64,000 bases of DNA, from assembly GCA_913020435.1 (NCBI GenBank), contig CAJVZZ010000002.1, positions 113,443 to 177,442 on the forward strand. Direction: 5' to 3'. The DNA is from an uncultured Flavobacteriales bacterium. Its GTDB lineage: Bacteria > Bacteroidota > Bacteroidia > Flavobacteriales_G > Salibacteraceae. A program made the translations under genes and the position numbers. How positions within the stretch are numbered: the stretch's first letter is position 1; each line of letters starts with the position of its first letter. This document shows positions 55,916-64,000 of the stretch, piece by piece. Below the pieces are notes generated by a model. It was not told the DNA's origin and ran no database searches. It saw only the letters and a list, made by a program, of their open reading frames with translations.

Positions 55916-57046
55916 GTGAAAATAGCTGTGAACACTCGACTTCTAATCAAGGGTAAACTCGATGGTATCGGATGGTTTAGCTATGAAACACTCAAAAGAA
56001 TTACTCGACAACGACCTAATGATGAATTTATTTTCATCTTCGATAGAGAATGGGATGATTCTTTCATCTTTAACGAGAATGTAACTCCGGTAAAAGTCGG
56101 CCCACCAAGCAGGCACCCATTTCTTTGGTATTTGTGGTTTGAACAATCCATTCCTAAAGTTTTAAAAAAACATCAACCCGATGTCTTTCTTTCGCCTGAT
56201 GGTTATTTATCTTTGAATACATTGGTCCCTTCTTTACCTGTAATTCACGACTTAAATTTCGAACATTACCCTAAAGATTTACCATTTTGGTACCGACAGT
56301 ACTACAGAAACTATTTCCCTAAATACGCTCAAAAAGCGACAAGAATATCTACAGTAAGCGAATTTTCTAAGCAAGACATTGTAACTAAATACGGAATTGA
56401 TGCATCTAAAATTGATGTTGTATACAATGGGATTTCTGAATATTTTCAACCTTTAACTGAAGCAGAAAAAGAAAAAAGTCAAACTACATTTGCTAATTCT
56501 AAACCCTACTTTATTTTTGTTGGAACGTTGCATCCCAGAAAAAACATTGCCCGGCTTTTAATTGCTTTTGAAGCTTTCAAAAATTCAGGAAACTACCAAC
56601 ACAATCTTGTTATTGTAGGCAAACGAAAATGGTGGACATCAGAAATGGAAAACACTTTCCAAAGTATATCTGATAAAGGTTCCATAATTTTTCACGAACA
56701 ATTAACTCAAGAACAGGTGGCTAAGGCAATTGGTGGTTCTGAAGCACTGCTCTACCCTTCTAACTTTGAAGGGTTTGGAATGCCAATACTAGAGGGAATG
56801 CAAGCTGGAGTGCCTGTTATTACTAGCAATGTGAGTTCCATGCCAGAGATCGCCTCTGATGCTGCATTGTTGTGTAATCCTTTTGACAGCAAGTCCATTG
56901 CTGAGCAAATGAAACGATTGATTCACGAACCCAATCTTTCAGAATCCCTCATTAGCAAAGGTGCTTTGAGGGCAAAAGATTTTTCGTGGGATAAATCTGC
57001 AGGTTTACTTTGGGAGAATATTGAGAAAGTTGCTTACAACGGTTAA
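55916..57046 (+). CDS. Group 1 (GT4-type) glycosyltransferase
   Basis: 376 residues with a GTG start (MKIAVNTRLLIKGKLDGIGW). The N-terminal Rossmann half includes VIHDLNFEHYP and ISTVSEFSKQDIVTKYG. The C-terminal half includes the donor site IFVGTLHPRKNIARLLIAF and the EX7E motif in PSNFEGFGMPILEGMQAGVP. This is the GT-B fold, GT4 family; it probably transfers mannose or a similar hexose to a lipid-linked glycan. It is divergent from the wzz/O-antigen ligase pair, so part of the same polysaccharide locus. Confidence 0.92.
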   Translation: MKIAVNTRLLIKGKLDGIGWFSYETLKRITRQRPNDEFIFIFDREWDDSFIFNENVTPVKVGPPSRHPFLWYLWFEQSIPKVLKKHQPDVFLSPDGYLSLNTLVPSLPVIHDLNFEHYPKDLPFWYRQYYRNYFPKYAQKATRISTVSEFSKQDIVTKYGIDASKIDVVYNGISEYFQPLTEAEKEKSQTTFANSKPYFIFVGTLHPRKNIARLLIAFEAFKNSGNYQHNLVIVGKRKWWTSEMENTFQSISDKGSIIFHEQLTQEQVAKAIGGSEALLYPSNFEGFGMPILEGMQAGVPVITSNVSSMPEIASDAALLCNPFDSKSIAEQMKRLIHEPNLSESLISKGALRAKDFSWDKSAGLLWENIEKVAYNG

Positions 57047-57109
57047 TAAATCGAACCAAAACCATTAGTATTTGTAATTACTTCACAAGAGCAATTGCCC
57101 TATTTGGGC

Positions 57110-57117
57110 TATCTTTG
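57110..57117 (+). promoter_or_regulatory. Candidate -7 element (TATCTTTG) for korAB
   Basis: Exact TAnnTTTG, 10 bases before the ATG at 57128. The leader would be very short or absent. The position argues that the frame opening at 57095 is not the true start. Confidence 0.45.
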
Positions 57118-57127
57118 CAGCTACCGT

Positions 57128-58972
57128 ATGCGCATGAACGAAACTCAAAAAGAACTTAAGGAAATTACTATTCTTTTCGCCGGTGATTCAGGTGATGGGA
57201 TGCAATTGACTGGAAACGAATTTGCTAATACAAATGCCTTGTTTGGCAATGACTTAGCAACATTCCCTAACTTCCCAGCTGAAATTCGGGCACCATTGGG
57301 AACCGTTGCAGGCGTCTCTGGTTTTCAAATGAAATTTGGTAGCACTGAAGTTTTTACTCCAGGTGACCAAGCCGATGTTATGGTGGCTATGAATTCGGCG
57401 GGACTAAAATCGAGTTTGCACAATGTTCGCCGAGATGGTTTGGTGATCATCAATACATCTGGTTTTGACAAAAAGAACTTAAAACTTGCCAAATACGAAT
57501 CAAATCCACTGGAAGACGATACGTTGAAAAACTATCGTGTCTTTAAAGTGGATATTAGCAAACTGACTCAAGAAACTTTAAAAGATTCAGGCCTTGCGAG
57601 AAAGGATGTTGAACGATCAAAAAACATGTTTGTGTTGGGCTATCTATATTGGATGTTCAATAGAAAAATGGCTGGTACAATTGATTTCTTGACGCGCAAG
57701 TTTTCTTCGAAACCAGAAATCTTAAAGGCGAATCTTGATGTAATGAAAGCTGGTTACCACTATGGTGATACAACCGAAACATTCACGTCAAGATTTGAAG
57801 TAAAAAAAGCAGACTTACCAAAAGGAAAGTACCGTTCTGTAATGGGTAATCAGGCTACGGCATTGGGATTGATTGCTGCTGCGCAAAAATCTGGATTACA
57901 GCTATTTTACGGTTCTTATCCAATTACACCAGCTTCAGACATTTTACATGAGCTAGCTAAACATAAAAACTTTGGCGTCAAGACTTTTCAGGCAGAAGAC
58001 GAAATCGCTGCAATTACAGCATGTATTGGTGCTTCGTTTGGCGGAGCATTAGCAACTACTGGCTCTTCAGGACCAGGAATTGCTCTGAAAGGTGAAGCAT
58101 TGGGATTAGCAGTTATGCTAGAAATTCCGTTGGTTGTTGTAAACGTGCAACGAGGAGGTCCTTCCACTGGATTGCCTACCAAAACAGAACAATCGGATTT
58201 AATGCAAGCTTTATACGGCAGAAATGGTGAAGCGCAAACGGTTATAGTTGCTCCTTCCACTCCTAAAGATGCATTTGCTATTGCTTTTGAAGCTTGCCGA
58301 TTAGCAGTAGAGCATATGATGCCTGTTATGATGTTGAGTGATGGTTATATCGCTAACGGTTCAGAGCCTTGGGCTTTTCCTGCATCGGCTGATTTACCTG
58401 CAATTACACCAAAATTTGCCGACCCTTCAAAATATGAGGATAAAGAATACTTGCCTTACAAAAGAGACGAAAACTTAGTTAGAGAGTGGGCTATTCCAGG
58501 AATGCCTGGATTGGAGCACAGGGTCGGTGGACTTGAAAAAGAGGACCTTACAGGCAACGTTTCTTACGACCCTGATAACCATGAGTACATGGTTAAAATA
58601 CGTGCGGCTAAAATCAAGAAAATAGAAGATGATATTCCTTTGCAGGCTATAGACCAAGGGCCAGAAAAAGGAAAGTTACTAATCTTAGCTTGGGGCTCTC
58701 CTTATGGCGCTATTAAAACTGCTGTTCGTCAATTATTAGCTGAAGGTTACGTTGTAAGTCATGCTCATATAAAGTATCTAAATCCATTACCAAAGAACTT
58801 AGGCGAGGTCTTAGGCAACTTTGAGCAAGTTTTAATACCAGAAATCAATGATGGTCAGTTGGATATATTAATTCGAAACAAGTTCTTGATTCCTTCGAAG
58901 CGGTTATGTAAAATTAAAGGTTTGCCATTTACAGCAGGTGAAATTATTGAGAAAGTAAAAGAGATATACTAA
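57128..58972 (+). CDS. korA: 2-oxoacid:ferredoxin oxidoreductase, fused gamma/alpha subunit
   Basis: 614 residues from the ATG at 57128 (MRMNETQKELKEITILFAGD); the ATG two codons on is also possible. The gamma domain (about 1-190: FAGDSGDGMQLTGNEFANTN, FPNFPAEIRAP) is fused to the alpha domain (about 215-600: GNQATALGLIAAAQKSGLQ, YPITPASDILHEL, TTGSSGPGIALKGEALGLAV, GLPTKTEQSDL). With KorB it forms the CoA-dependent, thiamine-diphosphate enzyme that oxidises 2-oxoglutarate to succinyl-CoA and reduces ferredoxin, or runs in reverse. The korB gene follows 29 bases later. Confidence 0.94.
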   Translation: MRMNETQKELKEITILFAGDSGDGMQLTGNEFANTNALFGNDLATFPNFPAEIRAPLGTVAGVSGFQMKFGSTEVFTPGDQADVMVAMNSAGLKSSLHNVRRDGLVIINTSGFDKKNLKLAKYESNPLEDDTLKNYRVFKVDISKLTQETLKDSGLARKDVERSKNMFVLGYLYWMFNRKMAGTIDFLTRKFSSKPEILKANLDVMKAGYHYGDTTETFTSRFEVKKADLPKGKYRSVMGNQATALGLIAAAQKSGLQLFYGSYPITPASDILHELAKHKNFGVKTFQAEDEIAAITACIGASFGGALATTGSSGPGIALKGEALGLAVMLEIPLVVVNVQRGGPSTGLPTKTEQSDLMQALYGRNGEAQTVIVAPSTPKDAFAIAFEACRLAVEHMMPVMMLSDGYIANGSEPWAFPASADLPAITPKFADPSKYEDKEYLPYKRDENLVREWAIPGMPGLEHRVGGLEKEDLTGNVSYDPDNHEYMVKIRAAKIKKIEDDIPLQAIDQGPEKGKLLILAWGSPYGAIKTAVRQLLAEGYVVSHAHIKYLNPLPKNLGEVLGNFEQVLIPEINDGQLDILIRNKFLIPSKRLCKIKGLPFTAGEIIEKVKEIY

Positions 58973-59001
58973 CCAGCGAATAAGCATCAAAGTTCAAGAT
59001 T

Positions 59002-60015
59002 ATGTCAGATACACTTACAGCTAAAGATTTCGCAACAGACCAAGATGTCAGATGGTGTCCTGGTTGTGGCGATTACTCTATCCTTAAACAAGCTCAAAGT
59101 GTTGTAGCTGAATTGGGAAGAAAAAGAGAAGAAATTGTTTTCATATCGGGAATTGGTTGCTCAAGCCGTTTTCCGTATTACATGGAAACCTACGGAATGC
59201 ATTCTATCCATGGCCGAGCGACATCTATCGCAAGTGGACTAAAAGCTATTCGTCCTGAATTGGATGTATGGATTATTACAGGTGATGGAGATTCGCTATC
59301 TATCGGCGGAAATCATTTAATTCATTTATTACGTCGGAATTTTGACGTAAATATTTTGTTGTTTAATAATGAAATTTACGGACTTACAAAAGGACAATAC
59401 TCTCCAACGTCTCCAGTAGGAACAGTAACTAAGAGTACTCCATTTGGCGCATTAGATCACGCATTTAATCCTTCGGCTGTTGCATTAGGGGCTGATTGTA
59501 GCTTTTTTGCTAGGACTTTGGATCGCGATCCAAAGCATTTAAAAGAGATTTTAAAAAGAGGAAACTCACATTCAGGCGCTTCTTTGATTGAGATTTACCA
59601 AAATTGTAACGTTTTCAATGATGGTGCCTTTTTTACATTTACTGATAAAGCCACCAAAAGCGTGTCGACACTATTCGTAGAGCAAGGTCAACCAATGGTT
59701 TTTGGTGCAGAAAGAGAATTTGGAATTAAATTAGATGGTTTTAAACCTCAGATTGTAAACCTAAATGAAGGCCATTCTTTAGATGATCTGTGGATTCACG
59801 ACGAACACGATTACATGAAAGCTACTTTGCTTTCCAGAATGTTTGATGTTCCTAGTGAAGGTAGCTTACCGAGACCATTTGGAGTATTCTACTCTATCGA
59901 AAGAGGAACTTACGAAGTTGCACTTGAGGCACAAGTCCAAGAAGCAACTGAAGCTCTTGGAAAAGGTGATCTGGATAAATTAATTGCAGGGAATAGTACT
60001 TGGGAGATTAAATAA
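59002..60015 (+). CDS. korB: 2-oxoacid:ferredoxin oxidoreductase, beta subunit
   Basis: 337 residues. The thiamine-diphosphate-binding beta subunit, with WCPGCGDYSILKQAQ, GIGCSSRFPYYMETYGMHSIHGRA and the TPP/Mg motif ITGDGDSLSIGGNHLIHLL...LFNNEIYGLTKGQYSPTS. The CPGC pair plus the Cys in GIGCSS and in YQNCNVFND fit the 4Fe-4S ligands of this family. Two-gene architecture (alpha/gamma fusion plus beta) is the Bacteroidota and archaeal type. It works with korA upstream; the convergent yebC gene starts 2 bases after the stop. Confidence 0.94.
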   Translation: MSDTLTAKDFATDQDVRWCPGCGDYSILKQAQSVVAELGRKREEIVFISGIGCSSRFPYYMETYGMHSIHGRATSIASGLKAIRPELDVWIITGDGDSLSIGGNHLIHLLRRNFDVNILLFNNEIYGLTKGQYSPTSPVGTVTKSTPFGALDHAFNPSAVALGADCSFFARTLDRDPKHLKEILKRGNSHSGASLIEIYQNCNVFNDGAFFTFTDKATKSVSTLFVEQGQPMVFGAEREFGIKLDGFKPQIVNLNEGHSLDDLWIHDEHDYMKATLLSRMFDVPSEGSLPRPFGVFYSIERGTYEVALEAQVQEATEALGKGDLDKLIAGNSTWEIK

Positions 60016-60016
60016 A

Positions 60017-60733
60017 TTAATCTTCCTCTGACATGGTATGATAAACGTTAATTACGTCATCATCTTCTTCAATTTTGTCTAGAAGCTTGTCCACATCCTT
60101 CCGCTCTTCTTCTGTCAGAGTTCTAGTGTCCGTGGGGATCCGCTCAGTACCCGATTCTATAACTTCTATATTCTTTTCGTCCAGTCCTTTTTGAATGTTT
60201 CCAAACTCAGCAAAAGGACCCATTATCATTAAATCCTCATCATCACCTTCAATTTCATCAACTCCAAAATCGATTAGCTCCAATTCCAATTCATCAATTT
60301 CAAGCCCCTCAGGGTTTACTTTAAAGAAACATTTGTGTTCAAACATGAATTCAACACTTCCACTAGTTCCTAAGCTTCCATTGCATTTATTGAAATAGCT
60401 ACGCACATTAGCAACTGTGCGCGTGGTGTTATCAGTAGCGGTTTCGATTAGGACAGCAATTCCGTGAGCGCCATATCCTTCATAAACCATTTCATTAAAG
60501 TCGGCCATATCCTTATCTGTGGCTTTCTTTATAGCACGATCAACGTTATCTTTTGGCATATTAGCCGCTTTAGCATTCTGCATTGCCATTCGCAGACGTA
60601 GATTATTATCGGGGCTAGGACCGCCTTCCTTAGCAGAGAGAGTAATTTCTTTTCCAATTCGAGTGAACGCCTTCGACATAGCCGACCAACGTTTCATCTT
60701 TCTCGCTTTTCTGAATTCAAATGCTCTTCCCAT
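60017..60733 (-). CDS. YebC/PmpR family protein
   Basis: 238 residues. Family hallmarks run from the N-terminus (MGRAFEFRKARKMKRWSAMS, then LRMAMQNAKAANMPKDNVDR) through YEGYGAHGIAVLIETATDN and NVRSYFNKCNGSLGTSGSV. The C-terminal third is acidic and ends with VDKLLDKIEEDDDVINVYH. Once described as a transcription regulator; recent work on YebC-type proteins points to relief of ribosome stalling at polyproline. Notably an EF-P gene is also present in this window. Confidence 0.94.
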   Translation of the reverse strand: MGRAFEFRKARKMKRWSAMSKAFTRIGKEITLSAKEGGPSPDNNLRLRMAMQNAKAANMPKDNVDRAIKKATDKDMADFNEMVYEGYGAHGIAVLIETATDNTTRTVANVRSYFNKCNGSLGTSGSVEFMFEHKCFFKVNPEGLEIDELELELIDFGVDEIEGDDEDLMIMGPFAEFGNIQKGLDEKNIEVIESGTERIPTDTRTLTEEERKDVDKLLDKIEEDDDVINVYHTMSEED

Positions 60734-60820
60734 GATAAATAATTAATGAAAAGCGAAGCTAAGAAAATGCATGAACACTATCCTTTAGTATGAGTGAGTT
60801 TTATAGATTTTAATGAGTGA

Positions 60821-61985
60821 TCACGATACTTTTCCTAAAGTAGAATTATCAGTATTCGCTTTAATGCAGTAAAGTCCATATTCTGTATCCGAAGCACTGA
60901 AACATTAATCAACGATTTCAAACTCTAACACCCTTCGAAATAGATTGAAAATGTGCAAATTTTAACTATCAACACAAGTAATATTTAAAATTCCAATTAT
61001 TAGATTGAATAAATTATCAAATCCATTTTTTAAACAATCGAAACGACCCTCTTTAATGGTGTCAACTGCTGCAGATGCTCAAGCATTGAATCTAGCATGT
61101 AACAATTGAACATTATTAGTTGAAATATTATTTTTGCCGCTCGAAATGAATCCGTCAGAATTATAAGTGACTGTTGCTTTATCGTTGGTATTTATAGAGC
61201 CGGTAAGAGTAAAAGACCCAATGCCATCCAACGCATTGGCTCACAATTCCAGATAAGGCACACTATCTTATAATTCCTTATAAATAAAGAGCATAGTTTT
61301 CCTCCTATATTGAAGGAAGTGAAAAATCCAAATCAGCGACCTTTTTCTCTTTCTATTAGTATCAAGAGTTATTGATTTCTAGTAGTCAGAAACTAGGATT
61401 AAATGACCGTTGTTAATTCGGCAGTATTCATTTTTTTCAAACTGATAAATATTGGCTTGTAATAAGGCCAAGCTGTATTGTCTTTATCGTCGAAATTTAC
61501 AGCCAAAGGAGAATCATCGCTGTTACCTACAGCTAAAAACTTACCACCTTTTAGCTTATCAATAGAAGCAAGTTTCGTAAGTGTAGTTTGATTAAATATC
61601 AGTGCCCATAGAGCATTTCTTTACTGATTTAATTTTACGATAACTAATTTTTTTGACACACAAGACCTAGAAGTATGAATATCATTAGATTTCGTTAATA
61701 GGCCTCCTCCTTCTTTACCAAACGCTGCATAGATTATGTTCTTTATCAAAGCCTTATCATATTTCTAGTCTATAATGGTTTAGGTCTTCCCCGATATTTA
61801 ATGAAGTACTCATTGATTTTATTCCAATATTAAACTCGTTTAAACTAGACTATCTCACAACTATTATCTCCAAACGCATAATGCTTGTTATCAAACACAA
61901 CAAATTATTTTGATGAATCAATTGCTGAGATTTGATCGTTTTAATCCACATTTAGGTTATCAAATTGCGTGATCCACAACAGTAT
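60821..61985 (-). pseudogene. Decayed minus-strand gene (unidentified secreted-type protein)
   Basis: Two long stretches of one coding sense survive. Fragment A (about 61262-60821) reads, in one frame, SVPYLEL*ANALDGIGSF, TLTGSINTNDKATVTYNSDG, then ASAAVDTIKEGRFDCLKNGF, ending KANTDNSTLGKVS*, with four internal stops. Fragment B (about 61790-61399) reads ALIKNIIYAAFGKEGGG ... then a stop, then RNALWALIFNQTTLTKLASI and DKLKGGKFLAVGNSDDSPLA, to ELTTVI*. Upstream frames (to about 61985) give FVVFDNKHYAFGDN with stops and shifts. The fragments are in different frames, so frameshifts as well as stops have occurred. Composition (Asn, Asp, Gly, Thr, Ser) suggests a secreted beta-rich protein. No family is recognised. 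Inference. Confidence 0.6.
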
Positions 61986-62261
61986 CGATTCGCCAAAAAT
62001 TAGCTTAGATCAAAAAAATACTAGATAAAATATGTATATTCTTTTTCAATCAAATTTTATCACTAAAAATGAAGTCAACTAAATATGCACTTCTTTTAGA
62101 TGAAACCCGACTTATTTTAGATATAACCTGATTATCTAGAAGAACCAAGTAATTAATAAGTTATTATAAAAGCTAATGATGAATAAAGTTGTTCTCTTTA
62201 TATTGTTTAGAAGATTATTCTCTCATAATGTATTAATTTCGTAGGTCATAATTTTAGTAAA

Positions 62262-62747
62262 ATGAACTTTCTGAAAATATCGTTGTTTTGCCTTTTGAAC
62301 ATATTGTTTTCTGGTGAGATTTTAAGCCAAGAAGTTATAGGTTCTTCAGGAGGAACTGATTCTACCTCGAACAGTCAAGTAACTTGGAGTGTTGGAGAAA
62401 CTATTATTGAAACTGCAACGATTGACTCTAAAGATTTCACACAAGGGTATGTTCAGCCCATATTTCTTATTGTCTCTTTAGAAGAAGTAAATTCAAGTAA
62501 CATATCCCTTACGTTATTCCCTAACCCAGCTAATCAGGAGTTCAATTTAGTAATTGAAGGGACGATAGAATCAATTTTTTATTTGCGAATTACCAATATT
62601 AGCGGTCAGCTAGTTCGAGAAAAATCATTCACTGAAGCTAAGTATACTGTTAATATAAGCGAACTATTACCCGCAACCTACTTTGTTGAAATTATTAATG
62701 AAGACGGCAGCTATTACAATAAAATGAAACTTGTAAAAACTCATTAA
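62262..62747 (+). CDS. Small T9SS-secreted protein with type A sorting domain
   Basis: 161 residues. A signal peptide (about 1-22, LFCLLNILFSGEILSQ) is followed by the short segment EVIGSSGGTDSTSNSQVTWS ... TQGYVQP and a type A T9SS sorting domain (about 80-161: LFPNPANQEFNLVIEG, LRITNISGQLV, LLPATYFVEII). The ~55-residue N-terminal part is all there is besides the sorting domain; this layout (xVIGSxGG ... WSVGE ... TQGxxQ) recurs in the phylum upstream of fibre-like genes. It lies 9 bases before the fibre gene, so they are cotranscribed. Confidence 0.85.
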   Translation: MNFLKISLFCLLNILFSGEILSQEVIGSSGGTDSTSNSQVTWSVGETIIETATIDSKDFTQGYVQPIFLIVSLEEVNSSNISLTLFPNPANQEFNLVIEGTIESIFYLRITNISGQLVREKSFTEAKYTVNISELLPATYFVEIINEDGSYYNKMKLVKTH

Positions 62748-62756
62748 TCACAATAC

Positions 62757-64000
62757 ATGAAAAATCTCATTACTCTTTTATTCTTAGTGACATCTGCGTC
62801 ACTATTGGCCCAGTCGCCTCAGAAATTTAATTACCAAGCAGTTGTTCGTAATGCCGATGGTACGGTTATTCAAAATCAATCGGTAAATTTCAGAATGACC
62901 ATTTTTGAAGGTACTTCAGTAAGCCTTGTAAAATATCAAGAAACCCAAACGGGAATAACAAACAAGTACGGTTTGATTTCATTATCAATTGGAAATGGAG
63001 TTATTTTGGCTGGCTCAATGACCTCAATTAATTGGGGTGGCAATGACCATGTTTTACGAGTAGAAATTGACCCTGATGGAGGCTCCAACTTTAATATTTT
63101 AAGTACGTCACAACTAATGTCAGTTCCTTATGCCTTATATGCACTAAGCTCGGGAAATGGATCAGGTAGCGGATCAGACAATGATGCGGACAGTACCAAT
63201 GAAATTCAAACCGTATCTCTCTCAAATGACACTGTTTATCTGAGTAAGGGAGGGTTTATTGTACTTCCTTCTGGAAGCAGTGGAATCATTAATGATAATG
63301 ATTCTACTAACGAAATTCAAACAGTTTCTATTTCTAACGATACTATTTTTTTAAGTAAAGGTGGATTTGCAATCCTTCCCGCTTCAAGCAGTGGAATCAA
63401 CAATGACAATGACTCTACCAACGAGATTCAAACGGTAACAATTTCTAACGATACTGTGTTTTTAAGTAAAGGTGGATTTGCTATTTTACCAGCAAGTAGC
63501 GGAGTCAATAACGATAACGATTCCACAAATGAGATTCAATCTCTTACTATCTCAAATGATACCATTTTCTTAGCTCAAGGAGGCTTTGTAATTTTACCAG
63601 CTACTTCAACTGGCACAAACAATGATAATGATTCAACCAATGAATTAATACAGGGCCTCTTAATTACGAATGATTCACTAATAATCATTGAACCAAACAA
63701 TACCACGAAAGTTGACTTATCGGCCTATAATCAATTAGGAGAGCTTGTGATTTTAAGTTCACGAATAACTAACGACAGTATTCGTTTGAACTCTGTGGGT
63801 AGTATTTCTGCTGGTGTAGATACTAGAATCACTAACGATAGCACTCGTCTTAACGGAATCCAATCTGATTTGGATACTCGTATAGTTAATGATAGTATTC
63901 GGTTGAACTCTGTGGGTAGTATTTCTGCTGGTGTAGATACTAGAATCACTAACGATAGCACTCGTCTTAACGGAATCCAATCTGATTTGGATACTCGTAT
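62757..64000 (+). CDS. Repeat-built fibre-like surface protein (5' part, cut by window edge)
   Basis: At least 414 residues, open to the right edge. A signal peptide (1-19, MKNLITLLFLVTSASLLAQ) is followed by a ~110-residue N-terminal domain (PQKFNYQAVVRNADGTVIQN ... TQLMSVPYALYA-like) common in Bacteroidota surface proteins. Then come four full copies of a ~37-residue repeat (DNDSTNEIQTVSISNDTIFL...) and, from residue 336, near-identical 39-residue repeats made of two related halves (RITNDSIRLNSVGSISAGVDT and RITNDSTRLNGIQSDLDT), which look like coiled-coil or tail-fibre shaft units. Such proteins in this phylum often end in a tail-fibre (peptidase S74) chaperone domain, outside this window. 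Probably a trimeric surface fibre or adhesin. Confidence 0.82.
   Translation, partial: MKNLITLLFLVTSASLLAQSPQKFNYQAVVRNADGTVIQNQSVNFRMTIFEGTSVSLVKYQETQTGITNKYGLISLSIGNGVILAGSMTSINWGGNDHVLRVEIDPDGGSNFNILSTSQLMSVPYALYALSSGNGSGSGSDNDADSTNEIQTVSLSNDTVYLSKGGFIVLPSGSSGIINDNDSTNEIQTVSISNDTIFLSKGGFAILPASSSGINNDNDSTNEIQTVTISNDTVFLSKGGFAILPASSGVNNDNDSTNEIQSLTISNDTIFLAQGGFVILPATSTGTNNDNDSTNELIQGLLITNDSLIIIEPNNTTKVDLSAYNQLGELVILSSRITNDSIRLNSVGSISAGVDTRITNDSTRLNGIQSDLDTRIVNDSIRLNSVGSISAGVDTRITNDSTRLNGIQSDLDTR
63180..63650 (+). repeat. Tandem ~111-bp repeat within the fibre gene (4 full copies plus a partial fifth)
   Basis: Units begin at 63180, 63291, 63402 and 63510, with a degraded fifth at 63621. Each encodes about 37 residues beginning N-D-x-D-S-T-N-E-I-Q; the third copy is one codon shorter. 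Copies differ mostly at third positions and in a few conservative residues, so they are old relative to the downstream 117-bp repeat. Confidence 0.85.
63762..64000 (+). repeat. Near-identical 117-bp tandem repeat within the fibre gene
   Basis: Units start at 63762 and 63879. Positions 63789-63883 and 63906-64000 are identical over 95 bases, which implies recent duplication or gene conversion. Each unit encodes 39 residues built of a 21- and an 18-residue half. The array continues past the window edge. Confidence 0.92.

Noticed and set aside
63731..63980. Two overlapping minus-strand frames at the right edge
   Set aside because: They are shadows of the 117-bp repeat of the plus-strand fibre gene; repeat structure keeps several frames open.

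Overview
The window is A+T-rich and reads as a chromosome segment of a marine or aquatic Bacteroidota, most likely order Flavobacteriales (inference). The grounds are: T9SS C-terminal sorting domains on secreted proteins, a PorX regulator, an LpxC-FabZ fusion, DUF4290 and DUF983 proteins, a MerR protein of the type common in this phylum, and many upstream TAnnTTTG elements (the Bacteroidota -7 box).

Region by region. 1-162 (minus): start of rpsL, cut by the window edge. 448-8936 (minus): a peptide-secretion cassette. A 72-residue peptide with a double-glycine leader lies upstream and is followed by its own terminator. Then come a TolC-like outer-membrane protein, an HlyD-like adaptor, a C39 peptidase/ABC exporter and a second ABC exporter with a long N-terminal extension. 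This is the best candidate for an undescribed system here. 9304-19484 (plus): UvrD-type helicase, DUF4290, MurA with Asp at the usual catalytic Cys, a TlpA-like thioredoxin, GrpE-DnaJ with a reduced DnaJ zinc domain, an ABC-2 exporter, and a sigma54 response regulator without a DNA-binding domain. 19477-29718 (plus): a large FG-GAP/ASPIC lipoprotein and two related ~1100-residue T9SS-secreted GEVED/beta-helix/PKD proteins. 29806-44594: AlaS, M23 peptidase, MerR, HldD, FabD, two secreted proteins of unknown function, YifB/ComM, then a minus-strand block of DUF983, AroB, a small membrane protein, Ald, TsaE and PorX. 44650-52614 (plus): an HD hydrolase followed by a tight lipid A cluster (LpxD, LpxC-FabZ, LpxA, an orphan ABC ATPase, EF-P, a second LpxD-like acyltransferase, a SpoIIE phosphatase). 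53369-57046: polysaccharide genes (O-antigen ligase-like, Wzz-like, glycosyltransferase). 57128-60733: 2-oxoacid:ferredoxin oxidoreductase KorAB and a YebC protein. 60821-61985: a decayed minus-strand gene. 62262-64000 (plus): a small T9SS protein and a repeat-built fibre-like surface protein running off the right edge.

Much of the window concerns the cell envelope: lipid A first steps (LpxA, LpxC, LpxD, with FabD and FabZ from fatty acid synthesis), LPS core heptose (HldD), O-antigen or capsule handling, peptidoglycan (MurA, M23), T9SS regulation (PorX) and T9SS cargo. The start codons of several genes were moved from the longest frame where family alignment, overlap geometry or signal peptide favoured a shorter form; each case is explained in its entry.
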